Notes under the pieces: model-generated
What the model saw: only the letters and a program-made list of their open reading frames with translations
Databases searched by the model: none
What the model was told of the DNA's origin: nothing
Part shown: in pieces, positions 1 to 7,945 of the stretch
How the letters are laid out: each line of letters opens with the position of its first letter
Numbering within the stretch: position 1 is the first letter of the stretch
NCBI GenBank assembly: GCA_910584665.1
Contig: CAJUBL010000027.1
Coordinates: 1 to 35,965 of the forward strand
Direction: 5' to 3'
From: an uncultured Muribaculaceae bacterium
GTDB lineage: Bacteria; Bacteroidota; Bacteroidia; Bacteroidales; Muribaculaceae
Length of the DNA: 35,965 bases
Position numbers and translations under genes: made by a program

Positions 1-428
1 TCTTGTCGATTTAACTTTTCTGAAAAATGTCGATTTAAAATTTGCTTATTACAAAGTTCCTCCTTGCGTTTCTCGTTGGCTTCGCGGAACACCTCGCACA
101 TCATCTTGGGCTTTTCCATCGTACCCATGTAGTGCGCTTTGAGGATAGCCGGGTTCACCAGCTTGTTCTCACGGATGAGCATATTGTGGATTTCGCAGAA
201 ACGGGCGCGCACCATTTCAAGGAATTTGTTCAGCTCCTTGTCGCGGCGCGATGTGCCGTCGCTCTGGTTGCGTTTCTGGTTCCAGTGCTTCGGGTTCACG
301 GAACGACCGATTGTAAACTCCGTCATCTGGCCTCCGACCGAGATACGGGCGTAGAGCGGATACTCGCTCTTGTCTGTCTTTGGCTTCCTTGCGTAGAAAG
401 TCAGGGTAAAATAAGAATCTGGTGTCAT
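1..428 (-). CDS. Tyrosine recombinase/integrase, N-terminal part (runs off the window edge)
   Basis: The minus strand is open from an ATG at 428 to the left edge (about 142 codons), with a TAA in frame just upstream of the ATG. The product starts MTPDSYFTLTFYARKPK and contains YPLYARISVGGQ and NPKHWNQK. This is the pattern of the Arm-DNA-binding domain at the N-terminus of Bacteroidetes phage/conjugative-element integrases, followed by the start of the SAM-like core-binding region (about residues 95-125). The catalytic domain with the Arg/His/Tyr residues would lie outside the window. The last 15 or so codons (positions 1-46) become AT-rich and no longer look like the family, so the gene may already be interrupted there. 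Its position, starting about 515 bp beyond the 3' end of tRNA-Lys, fits an integrative element inserted at that tRNA. Family call is by eye and fairly sure; intactness is unknown. Confidence 0.75.
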   Translation of the reverse strand, partial: MTPDSYFTLTFYARKPKTDKSEYPLYARISVGGQMTEFTIGRSVNPKHWNQKRNQSDGTSRRDKELNKFLEMVRARFCEIHNMLIRENKLVNPAILKAHYMGTMEKPKMMCEVFREANEKRKEELCNKQILNRHFSEKLNRQ

Positions 429-884
429 TTCTCTGTGGGTTTAATGGTTATATAAATATAATCATTTTCGCCGACATCTCAAAACGTGAAAGGACATCAA
501 ATATCGCGGATATGACTGATTGGGCGGCTCACGCCTGTATTCCACCAAAACCGTGAGTCCGGCTCACGGTGCAGAATGGTGCAAATCGCAGAAATCGGCT
601 TCAAAAAGCGGTTTGAGCGGTGAATTATAGTTAAAGAATATTTCAAGAGTTAAATAGTGTTTAGAAACTCTGAAAATTGCGACCCCAACCGGGTCAGAGG
701 TTCGTTCCCATGCTCAAAACCCCACTTTGTGAGGCGTGGTGACGGCTTAACTTTCGGTGTTTCAGCCGACTCACTGATGATTTCTGCCAACCGTGAGTCG
801 AATTACTCACAAACGTGAGTACTCACTAATGACTCACTCACAACCTCTGTATTCTGCGCTATTCTGAAATTTTGGCAAAAATAA
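429..884. other. Gene-free region between integrase and tRNA-Lys, probable attachment region
   Basis: I see no coding sequence here. The stretch holds an inverted repeat CCGTGAG/CTCACGG (551-557 and 563-569), a dense cluster of GTGAG/CTCAC repeats (768-841), and at 674-686 a 13-bp near copy (12 of 13) of the sequence spanning the tRNA-Lys 3' end at 936-948. Such content between an integrase and a tRNA gene is what an attachment region would show, but no recombination site can be proven from one junction. Confidence 0.45.
768..841. repeat. Cluster of GTGAG/CTCAC repeats
   Basis: Seven copies of the pentamer occur in 74 bp, in both orientations: 770-774, 793-797, 806-810, 815-819, 822-826, 833-837 and 837-841. 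Several extend to ACTCAC or GACTCAC. They lie between the integrase gene and tRNA-Lys, so they could be arm-type integrase sites. That function is inferred. Confidence 0.6.
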
Positions 885-917
885 AAAGCACTGAAAATCA
901 AGTGATTTCAGTGCTTT
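877..917 (-). terminator. Rho-independent terminator of tRNA-Lys
   Basis: Arms at 885-900 and 903-917 form a stem of about 15 bp with one bulged base and a loop of two or three bases. Read on the minus strand, the stem is followed by a T-rich run (complement of 877-887). It begins about 25 nt after the end of tRNA-Lys, in the right orientation to end its transcript. Confidence 0.75.
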
Positions 918-941
918 GCGGCGTTTTGCCATTTTAAATTG

Positions 942-1014
942 TGACCCCGGAGAGGCTCGAACTCTCGACCCACTGATTAAGAGTCAGTTGCTCTACCAAC
1001 TGAGCTACGGAGTC
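942..1014 (-). tRNA. tRNA-Lys (anticodon CUU)
   Basis: The minus strand folds as a full cloverleaf of 73 nt. The acceptor stem GACTCCG pairs with CGGGGTC (one G-T pair), the D-arm has AGCTCAGTTGGTAGAGC, the anticodon stem-loop is ACTGA-CTCTTAA-TCAGT giving anticodon CTT, and the T-arm contains GTTCGAG. The discriminator base is A; CCA is not encoded. The gene has its own promoter (1049-1079) and terminator (885-917). The integrase remnant lies beyond its 3' end, the usual target side of tRNA-directed integration. Confidence 0.96.
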
Positions 1015-1048
1015 TTTGCTTGATGCGGTGTTTCCCGCTTTTGCGTTG

Positions 1049-1079
1049 CAAAGGTACGACGATTTTTTTTATCTACAAA
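1049..1079 (-). promoter_or_regulatory. Promoter of tRNA-Lys
   Basis: On the minus strand a perfect Bacteroidetes-type promoter is present: TTTG (1076-1079), 19 nt, TACCTTTG (1049-1056). Transcription should start near 1042, leaving a leader of about 27 nt that contains a small GCGG/CCGC hairpin before the mature tRNA. The left end of the IS30 remnant lies only about 25-40 bp upstream of the -33 element. Confidence 0.85.
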
Positions 1080-1104
1080 TTTTTTTCTGATTTTTTTGTT
1101 TTGA

Positions 1105-2050
1105 ATCTACTCTGTTGAATTCAGTTGTAGAGTCCAAGGGCAAATGCAATATTAGCGAAAATGTCTGAAGAATTCAATCTTCGGGGGTAGAGAAATTTAA
1201 TTTTTCTCTTGGTCTTCGATTCAATTTATGTTGCACTTTCTTTATGAATTGCGGTGAAACTGATGTAAAATCAGTTTCTTTCGGGATATATTGACGAATA
1301 AGCTTGTTGGTGTATTCCACAAGTCCTTTCTGCCACGAGCAATAAGAATCCGCAAAATACACCACAACACCTTTCAGTCCTTTTGTTATCTCCCCATGGG
1401 CGGAGAACTCGCTGCTGTTGTCCGTAGTGATAGTCAACACGCCTGTCAGCCTATATGCGTAAAGTAGCCTGACGACAGCCTTGGCAACTTCCTTGGCGTT
1501 CTTCCCGTGAGGCAGCTTCTCGATGATGCAGTATGATGTGTTCCTCTCTGCCAGAACCAGAATCGCTTCATATCCATCCTTGCCGATTATCAGATCCATT
1601 TCCCAGTCTCCGAACCTTGTGCCATCGGCCTCGTCCGACCGCTCATGTATACTGGTGCGATTGGGAATATTGGTAGCTTTCGTTGGCCTGATCCCCTTTT
1701 TCGACTTGCGGCTGTACTTGCCCTTATGTCTGGTATTGGCAAGTAACCTGCCGGTTTTGTCCGCATGGATATAATTGTAGATCGTCTGCCTTGAGATGCG
1801 GATGCCCTCTTTCGCAAGTACGCCGACAATCTGCGCCGGCGACCATTGCTCTTCCGTAATCCACTGTTCTATACGCCAGAGCAGCAGTCTCGGAGTCCTG
1901 TTATGAGGAGCCCCATGGCTCCTGCGTAATTCAGCCATAGCCTGAGCCTTACTGTCATTATAGCCGTCTTTGGGTTTATACTCGCGACAGACAGCAGACG
2001 GATGCTTGCCAATCTCTGCCGCAATTTCTTTCTGCAACTTCTCTTTCCGA
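1105..2050 (-). mobile_element. IS30-family insertion sequence remnant
   Basis: The region consists of a decayed IS30-type transposase gene and a short flank. The right end lacks the first 40-50 codons of a usual IS30 transposase and passes straight into GH3 coding sequence near 2040-2055, so the right terminal repeat is gone. The left end, somewhere in 1100-1125, may be original. Exact ends and target duplication cannot be defined from this sequence. Without its right end the element should not be able to move. Confidence 0.8.
1121..2050 (-). pseudogene. IS30-family transposase, 5'-truncated with two apparent frameshifts
   Basis: The readable part starts at KEIAAEIGKHPSAVCRE, the second half of the IS30 helix-turn-helix region, and continues to the DDE core: GDWEMDLIIG (first Asp), TTDNSSEF (second Asp, usually TTDNGSEF), and KGLVEYTNKLIRQYIP (Glu). 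The open frame stops early at 1174 after NFSTPED. Removing one C from the run at 1183-1187 restores KIEFFRHF, and removing one T from the run at 1158-1161 restores ANIAFALGLYN followed by a stop at 1121. This looks like a family C-terminus broken twice. The first 25 or so residues of the longest frame (from 2106) are the antisense of GH3 and are not transposase. The product is very unlikely to be active. Confidence 0.85.
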
Positions 2051-3610
2051 GTGGCTACAGTCGATGCCGGTGTCGGTTCGGTGATGACATCGTTCAATCT
2101 TATCAACGGTCAGCACGCCACTGCCTCGGAGTGGCTTATCAACGGGGTTCTGCGTAACGACTGGGATTTTGACGGTTTTGTTGTCACTGACTACGGCTCA
2201 ATAGACGAGCTGCCGATTATGGGAGTGGCAGACAAAGAAGACGCCGCCGCTGTCACATTAAGGGCCGACACAGATATGGATATGGTTACAGGCAGATATC
2301 TCAACGATCTGAAAGGTGCTCTTGAGCGCGGACTGGTTACTGAAAAGATGATAGACGACGCGTGCCGTCGCATCCTGATTGCCAAACAACGGCTCGGACT
2401 ATTCGACGATCCATATAAATATTGCAAGCCTGAGCGTCTGGCTAAAGATATGTACACGCCCCGACATCGCAAGATTGCACGGGATATAGCCGCCGAAACC
2501 TTTGTATTGCTTAAAAACGACAAGCATCTCCTTCCTTTGCAAAAGAAAGGGCGGATTGCGCTTATCGGTCCTCTCGCCAATGCCGCAAACAATATGAGCG
2601 GAACTTGGAGCGGTTATTGCAAGCATGAGAACCACAAATCCCTGCTTGAAGCTTTCCGCGACGCCATCGGCATCGATGCCGAGCTGCTTTATGCGCAGGG
2701 AAGCAATATCTACTATGATGAGTCTACCCAACGAAATTGCGACTGGGGACGCTCTATCGCTCGCGGGAACGATGACGAGATGCATCGCCTGGCCATAGAA
2801 ACTGCTAATAACGTGGATATCATAATCTGTGCGCTTGGCGAAAGTGCGGAAATGAGCGGAGAGTCGTCGAGCCGTGCAGAAATCACAATCCCCGATATTC
2901 AGCGCGATCTTCTCAAACAGTTATACGCTACCGGGAAGCCTGTAATACTGTTGCTTTTCACCGGCCGTCCGCTTGTGCTTGACTGGGAGGACAATCACAT
3001 TCCAGCCATACTGAATGTGTGGTTCGGAGGCAGCGAGGCAGCCGATGCCATAGCGGACGTTGTCTTCGGAGAAAAGGTGCCGTCCGGGAAACTGACCACC
3101 ATATGGCCACGTAAAATCGGCCAGATACCGCTGTATTACAATCATCTGCCCTCAAGTCATCCCGACTTTGACTCCACGCAGTTCAACCCCTATCGAAGTA
3201 ACTATATCGACGTGAGCAACGAACCTCTTTACCCGTTCGGTTATGGATGCAGCTATACCACATTCGCTTATTCAAAACCATATATAAGCACCGACCGATT
3301 GGCAAAAGGAGGGGCTATATCGCTTTCAATAGATGTCAGCAATGCCGGGGATTACGATGGATACGAAATTGTGCAATTGTATATCAATGATCCAGTTGCC
3401 CGGATAGCCCGTCCTGTCAAAGAATTGAAATCTTATAAACGGGTATTCATCCCGAGGGGAGAGACCGTGACTGTCAGCTTTGAGATAAATAATGATATGA
3501 TCAGATATTATGACAACGAGCTGAAATATGGGTACGACCCAGGTGAATTCCGCGTCATGGTGGGGCCTGACTCAAAGAATCTTCAGTCCCTGACTTTTTA
3601 CGCCGAATGA
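2051..3610 (+). pseudogene. GH3 beta-glucosidase, 5'-truncated by the IS30 remnant
   Basis: The frame matches the C-terminal two thirds of a BglX-type GH3 enzyme: DAGVGSVMTSFN and GFVVTDYGSI with the nucleophile Asp (codon 2189-2191), the alpha/beta sandwich domain (from TFVLLKNDKHLLPL) with the likely acid/base Glu in EMSGESSSR, and a C-terminal fibronectin III-like domain (NAGDYDGYEIVQLYI, GEFRVMVGPDS). Family members are about 750 residues; about 520 codons remain, so the signal peptide and most of the TIM barrel are missing. An open frame extends left to an ATG at 1970, but those codons are antisense transposase, not GH3. Without the barrel it cannot be a normal glucosidase. The remaining codons show no stop or frameshift, so the loss may be recent. 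Confidence 0.85.
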
Positions 3611-3623
3611 CAACAACATCATG

Positions 3624-4565
3624 TCATCGCTCGGCACGCATGGGGTTGTTTAGAAAATCCTCATAAGCGAGTTTTATGCCTTCACGCAGTTCGGTGCGGT
3701 AGGTCCACCCAAGTGCGGTGGCCTTTGATACGTCGAGCAGTTTGCGTGGGGTGCCGTTTGGTTTTGTCGTGTCCCATACGATCCTGCCCCGGTAACCTGT
3801 GATGTCGGCTACCATCTCTGACAGCTCTCTGATTGACAGTTCTTTGCCGGTGCCGGCATTGACAGTCTCGTTGCCCGAATAGCTGTTCATGAGGAACACG
3901 CACAGGTTGGCCAGATCGTCGACATACAGGAATTCGCGCAACGGGGATCCGTCGCCCCAGCATACGACCTCGCTGACATTCTGCTCCTTAGCTTCGTGGA
4001 ATCGGCGTATCAGTGCCGGCAGCACATGGCTGTGACGCGGATGATAATTGTCATTTGGTCCGTACAGATTGGTGGGCATCACCGATATATAGTCCGTACC
4101 GTACTGGCGGTTAAGGAATTCGCAGTATTTCAGTCCAGAGATCTTGGCCAGTGCATATGCCTCGTTGGTCTTTTCGAGTGCTCCGGTCAGCAGGCATGAT
4201 TCGGGCATGGGCTGCGGAGCCAGTCGCGGATATATGCATGACGATCCGAGAAACAGCAGTTTCCTGCATCCGTTACGCCATGCGGCGTTTATCACATTCA
4301 TCTCGAGCATCATGTTGTCGTACATGAAGTCGGCAAGGCCCTCGCTGTTGGCTATTATACCGCCTACCTTAGCCGCGGCGAGGAACACGTACTCGGGCTT
4401 TTCGGTTTCAAAGAATTCATTTACAGCCTGCTGGCTGATGAGATCGAGTTCCTTGTGAGTACGTGTTATTATGTTGCTGTATCCCTGACGTTCGAGTTCA
4501 CGTACGATTGCCGATCCCACCATGCCGCGGTGTCCGGCTACATATATCTTTGATTTCTTCTCCAC
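3624..4565 (-). CDS. fcl: GDP-L-fucose synthase
   Basis: This short-chain dehydrogenase (313 aa, normal length) catalyses the last step of GDP-L-fucose synthesis: epimerisation at C3 and C5 and NADPH reduction of GDP-4-keto-6-deoxy-mannose. The N-terminal Rossmann motif GHRGMVGSAI (residues 11-20), the SSC at 108-110, Tyr137 and Lys141 in YALAK, and His180 line up with the known catalytic residues of E. coli Fcl, each shifted by one. It lies 38 bp downstream of gmd in the same orientation, so the two enzymes of the pathway are made together. The product would feed fucosylation of surface polysaccharide or glycoprotein. Its stop is 13 bp from that of the GH3 remnant on the other strand. Identification is very secure. 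Confidence 0.96.
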   Translation of the reverse strand: MEKKSKIYVAGHRGMVGSAIVRELERQGYSNIITRTHKELDLISQQAVNEFFETEKPEYVFLAAAKVGGIIANSEGLADFMYDNMMLEMNVINAAWRNGCRKLLFLGSSCIYPRLAPQPMPESCLLTGALEKTNEAYALAKISGLKYCEFLNRQYGTDYISVMPTNLYGPNDNYHPRHSHVLPALIRRFHEAKEQNVSEVVCWGDGSPLREFLYVDDLANLCVFLMNSYSGNETVNAGTGKELSIRELSEMVADITGYRGRIVWDTTKPNGTPRKLLDVSKATALGWTYRTELREGIKLAYEDFLNNPMRAER

Positions 4566-4603
4566 GATTCCAGGATTGAGTTTGAATTTAACGGAATGAA
4601 CTT

Positions 4604-5695
4604 TTATTTTACAATTCCTTTCTCGAGATATTCTTCCAGATTGGTGCGTACCTGTTCGCCGGCGCGCTCCACCGCTACCTTAGCCATATCGGAGTCGACC
4701 ATAAGGTTGACAAGCTGTTCGAACGATGTCTTCCTGGACGGATCCCAGCCAAGCTGTCGGCGGGCTTTGGCCGGATCACCCAGAAGATTGACGACATCGG
4801 TGGGACGGTAAAAGTCGGGCGAGACCTCTACCAGCACTCTGCCGGTCTTGGTGTCCACACCTTTCTCGTCGGCTCCCTCTCCCTCGAACCGCAGTTCTAT
4901 GCCGGCGCGTCTGAATGCCAGCTGGCAGAATTCTCTTACCGAGTGCTGTACACCTGTAGCGATCACAAAGTCATCAGGTTCAGGTTGCTGAAGTATGAGC
5001 CACATGCACTCGACATAGTCGGGTGCGTATCCCCAGTCACGCAGTGACGACAGGTTGCCGAGGTAAAGTTTTTCCTGCTTGCCCTGGGCGATACGTGCTG
5101 CCGCCAGGGTTATCTTGCGGGTGACGAAAGTTTCTCCCCTGCGTTCACTTTCGTGATTGAACAGAATGCCTGAACAGCAGAACATGCTGTAGGCTTCGCG
5201 GTATTCCTTTACAATCCAGTAGCCGTAGAGTTTTGCCACAGCATAGGGGCTGTAGGGCTGGAAGGGAGTGAGCTCGTTCTGGGGTACCTCGACCACTTTA
5301 CCGTAGAGCTCACTGGTAGAGGCCTGGTATAGGCGTGTGGTATTGGCAAGACCGGTAACCCGCAGTCCTTCGAGCAGGCGCAGAACGCCGGTGGCATCTA
5401 CATTGGCGGTATATTCGGGCGAGTCAAACGAGACCTGTACGTGGCTCTGTGCCGCCAGATTGTATACCTCGTCGGGCCTCACGCGCTCCAGCACTTTGAC
5501 TATCGACATGGAGTCGACAAGGTCGGCGTAGTGCAGATGGAAGCAGGGATGTCCCTCGAGGTGGGCTATACGTTCCCGGTAATCGACCGACGATCTCCGT
5601 ATGGTGCCATGCACATCATATCCCCTGGAGAGAAGGAATTCTGCAAGATAAGATCCGTCCTGACCGGTTATGCCTGTTATAAGAGCTGTTTTCAT
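4604..5695 (-). CDS. gmd: GDP-mannose 4,6-dehydratase
   Basis: This enzyme (363 aa, typical length) converts GDP-D-mannose to GDP-4-keto-6-deoxy-D-mannose, the first committed step toward GDP-L-fucose. Visible features are the NADP-binding TGITGQDGSYLAE (residues 7-19), RRSS near 33-36 typical of GMD, and the catalytic set Thr127, Glu129, Tyr151 and Lys155 (STSELYG, YSPYAVAK), with the same spacing as Thr132/Glu134/Tyr156/Lys160 of E. coli GMD. The gene begins 15 bp after mgtE and is followed by fcl. No promoter is visible in that gap, so it probably depends on the promoter ahead of rsmA or on one inside mgtE. Confidence 0.96.
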   Translation of the reverse strand: MKTALITGITGQDGSYLAEFLLSRGYDVHGTIRRSSVDYRERIAHLEGHPCFHLHYADLVDSMSIVKVLERVRPDEVYNLAAQSHVQVSFDSPEYTANVDATGVLRLLEGLRVTGLANTTRLYQASTSELYGKVVEVPQNELTPFQPYSPYAVAKLYGYWIVKEYREAYSMFCCSGILFNHESERRGETFVTRKITLAAARIAQGKQEKLYLGNLSSLRDWGYAPDYVECMWLILQQPEPDDFVIATGVQHSVREFCQLAFRRAGIELRFEGEGADEKGVDTKTGRVLVEVSPDFYRPTDVVNLLGDPAKARRQLGWDPSRKTSFEQLVNLMVDSDMAKVAVERAGEQVRTNLEEYLEKGIVK

Positions 5696-5710
5696 GGGTA
5701 TGTATTATGT

Positions 5711-7072
5711 TTATGAGCCGAAAATTCCGAGGAACCATGTGGCTATGTTTACGTATATTATGAGTCCGACAATGTCGTTTGAGATCTGTATGAACGGTCC
5801 TGTTGCCAGAGCCGGATTGATCTTGAGTTTCTCGAGTGTAAGCGGTACGACGGTACCAAGTATCGTGGCGAACATGACCACAGCCCATAGCGAGCAGGCA
5901 ACAGATACAGTAACGGCAAAGTCGTCAGGCAACATGATCAGGTTATATACGAATATGACTCCACTGAGTACTGAGGCGTTCAGCAGTCCTATCAGTACCT
6001 CTTTACCAAGCTGTGAGGCAAACTGTCTGATTTCCAAAGATCCATTGGCCAGACCCTGTACTACGATAGCCGATGCCTGTACTCCTACATTACCTCCTGT
6101 GCCGCCTATGATCGGTATGAAGAGTGCCAGTGCCGTCACCGCTTCGAGCTGATTCTCAAAGCCGCCGAGAATCAGTGAAGCCAGTATACCGCTCGCTATG
6201 CCGATCAGCAGCCATGGTATCCGCGCCTTGGTCTGGGCAAATACCGAGTCATCGGCATCGACGTCACTTGACAGACCCGAGGCCAGCTGGTAGTCACGTT
6301 CGCTCGACTCGCGCACCTCATCCATGACATCATCGACGGTGATGCGTCCGAGAAGACGTCCTATGGAGTCGACCACAGGCATGGCCACAAGGTCGTATTT
6401 CTCAAAGTCGAGGGCCACCTCGTCAATCGGGGTATCGGCTTTGACCGAGACGGGATCCTCCTCCATCACATGTTTGATTTTGGAGACAGAAGGGTGGGTT
6501 ATAAGTTTCTTCAGCGGCAGGATTCCGCGCAGACGGTTATCATTGTCAACGACATAGACGTAGTATATCTCGTCCATCTCCTCGGCCTGCATCCTCATCT
6601 GTTTGATACACTCAGGCATCGACCAGTTCTCGTTGACAACGATCATCTCGGTGCCCATCAGACCGCCGGCCGTATCTTCGTCATACTTCAGCAGGTCAAT
6701 GATGTCGCCGGCCTGTTCCACATCGTCGATGTGTGACAGGATTTCGTCCCGTTCCTCCTCGTCAAGTTCCTGTATGAGGTCAACTGCCTCGTCGGTGTCG
6801 AGGTGGTCGATCTGGCGGGCGATATCCTCGGCCTGCATACCCGACAGTAGCTGCCGGCGGTCGTCTTCATCGAGTTCCATCAGCACGTCGGCGGCCGTCT
6901 CGTCATCGAGCAGCTTGTACAGATACTCGGCCTCTTCTATATCGAGTTCCTGATACAGTTCGGCTATATCGGCAGGGTGCATGTCTTCAAGTATGCGGCG
7001 TGCTTCCTCCTCGTTGTGGCCGGAGATGATCTCTTTTATGTTATCGAGATATTCGGGGGTGTACTCCTTCAT
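5711..7072 (-). CDS. mgtE: Magnesium transporter MgtE
   Basis: A 453-aa MgtE-type Mg2+ channel of the inner membrane. The order is canonical: an acidic helical N domain (about 1-130), a pair of CBS domains (about 135-255) that sense cytoplasmic Mg2+, a connecting helix, and five membrane segments from about 285. The pore signatures GGTGGNVGVQASAIVVQGLA (323-342) and ATGPFIQISNDIVGL (422-436) are present, including Asp433 at the position of the Mg2+-selecting Asp. The start codon overlaps the rsmA stop (ATGA, 7069-7072), so translation is coupled to rsmA, and gmd follows after 15 bp. Pairing of mgtE with rsmA is, as I recall, common in Bacteroidetes; addition of the fucose genes looks accessory. 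Confidence 0.95.
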   Translation of the reverse strand: MKEYTPEYLDNIKEIISGHNEEEARRILEDMHPADIAELYQELDIEEAEYLYKLLDDETAADVLMELDEDDRRQLLSGMQAEDIARQIDHLDTDEAVDLIQELDEEERDEILSHIDDVEQAGDIIDLLKYDEDTAGGLMGTEMIVVNENWSMPECIKQMRMQAEEMDEIYYVYVVDNDNRLRGILPLKKLITHPSVSKIKHVMEEDPVSVKADTPIDEVALDFEKYDLVAMPVVDSIGRLLGRITVDDVMDEVRESSERDYQLASGLSSDVDADDSVFAQTKARIPWLLIGIASGILASLILGGFENQLEAVTALALFIPIIGGTGGNVGVQASAIVVQGLANGSLEIRQFASQLGKEVLIGLLNASVLSGVIFVYNLIMLPDDFAVTVSVACSLWAVVMFATILGTVVPLTLEKLKINPALATGPFIQISNDIVGLIIYVNIATWFLGIFGS

Positions 7073-7866
7073 GGCTTGACGTTGCGAAGGGTTGATACAA
7101 TGTTGGTTAACTCAATGAACTGTGCTACCGAGAGCTGTTCCGGTCTCAGACTTAGTATTCCGGCATGTTCGTCGGGTATCACAGTGCCTGCCGGTAAAAG
7201 GCTCCTGACGGTATTGCGCAGGGTTTTACGCCGCTGGCCGAACGTAGTTTTGACTACGGTCCTGAAAAGACGTTCGTCACATCCCAGACAGGTGACTTCG
7301 TTACGGACCATCTTTATGACACCGCTTTTTACCTTGGGTGGCGGATTAAACACATGCTCGCTGACTGTAAAGAGATACTCCACGTTGTACCAGGCCTGCA
7401 GCAGTACGCTCAGTATACCTCGTGCTCTGGTTCCCGGAGGTGCGGCCAGACGTTCGGCGACCTCGCGCTGCAGCATGCCCGAGCAACATGTGACGGTATC
7501 TTTGTATTCAAGCACATGGAAGAATATCTGGGACGAGATATTGTAAGGGTAGTTTCCTATCACGCAACATTTGCGGTCATGACAGTATTCATGCAGGTCG
7601 AGTTTCAGAAAATCACCTTCGATGATGCGGCCGTCAAGGTCGGGAAAGTTTGATTTCAGATAATTGACGCTCTCGCTGTCAATCTCGGCCACCGTGACAT
7701 CGTGCCCTTTGTCGAGAAGCTGTCGTGTGAGTACTCCCATACCGGGTCCGACCTCCATGACAGGCAGTCCAGCGTAGTCGTCGAGAGTCGAGGCGATACG
7801 ACCGGCTATCGACAAGTCGGTAAGGAAATGTTGTCCTAATGCTTTCTTCGGTTTAACCTGTGACAT
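7069..7866 (-). CDS. rsmA: 16S rRNA dimethyladenosine methyltransferase RsmA/KsgA
   Basis: RsmA uses S-adenosylmethionine to dimethylate two adjacent adenosines near the 3' end of 16S rRNA late in 30S assembly. With the start chosen here it has 265 residues. It shows the family N-terminus KPKKALGQHFL, the SAM motif VGPGMG (about 39-44), the catalytic NYPY (105-108), and the FNPPPKVKSGV stretch of the C-terminal half. An ATG at 7887 would add seven residues, but the promoter -7 element at 7889-7896 predicts transcription starting near 7882, inside that extension. The ATG at 7866 also places KPKK where the family begins, so it is preferred. It is the first gene of the rsmA-mgtE-gmd-fcl unit. 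Confidence 0.94.
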   Translation of the reverse strand: MSQVKPKKALGQHFLTDLSIAGRIASTLDDYAGLPVMEVGPGMGVLTRQLLDKGHDVTVAEIDSESVNYLKSNFPDLDGRIIEGDFLKLDLHEYCHDRKCCVIGNYPYNISSQIFFHVLEYKDTVTCCSGMLQREVAERLAAPPGTRARGILSVLLQAWYNVEYLFTVSEHVFNPPPKVKSGVIKMVRNEVTCLGCDERLFRTVVKTTFGQRRKTLRNTVRSLLPAGTVIPDEHAGILSLRPEQLSVAQFIELTNIVSTLRNVKP

Positions 7867-7888
7867 GGGCTGAGATATATAGTTCATG

Positions 7889-7919
7889 CAAAAGTACGAA
7901 ATAATACCTCAATGCCCAA
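7889..7919 (-). promoter_or_regulatory. Promoter of the rsmA-mgtE-gmd-fcl unit
   Basis: Minus strand: TTGG (7916-7919), 19 nt, TACTTTTG (7889-7896). The -7 element fits TAnnTTTG exactly; the -33 is a partial match. It argues for the rsmA start at 7866, with a leader of about 16 nt. Confidence 0.7.
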
Positions 7920-7945
7920 CACCAACTCTTAAAACCCGCCAAATA

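Noticed and set aside
42..455. 137-aa plus-strand frame at the left edge
   Set aside because: It is the antisense of the integrase N-terminal domain, which has clear family motifs on the minus strand; this frame has none.
674..740. Second tRNA gene
   Set aside because: Only a tRNA-3'-end-like stretch is present; no acceptor, D or anticodon arm can be folded.
6603..6953. Serine-rich 116-aa frame
   Set aside because: Antisense of the acidic MgtE N domain; the serine runs come from complementary codons of Asp and Glu.
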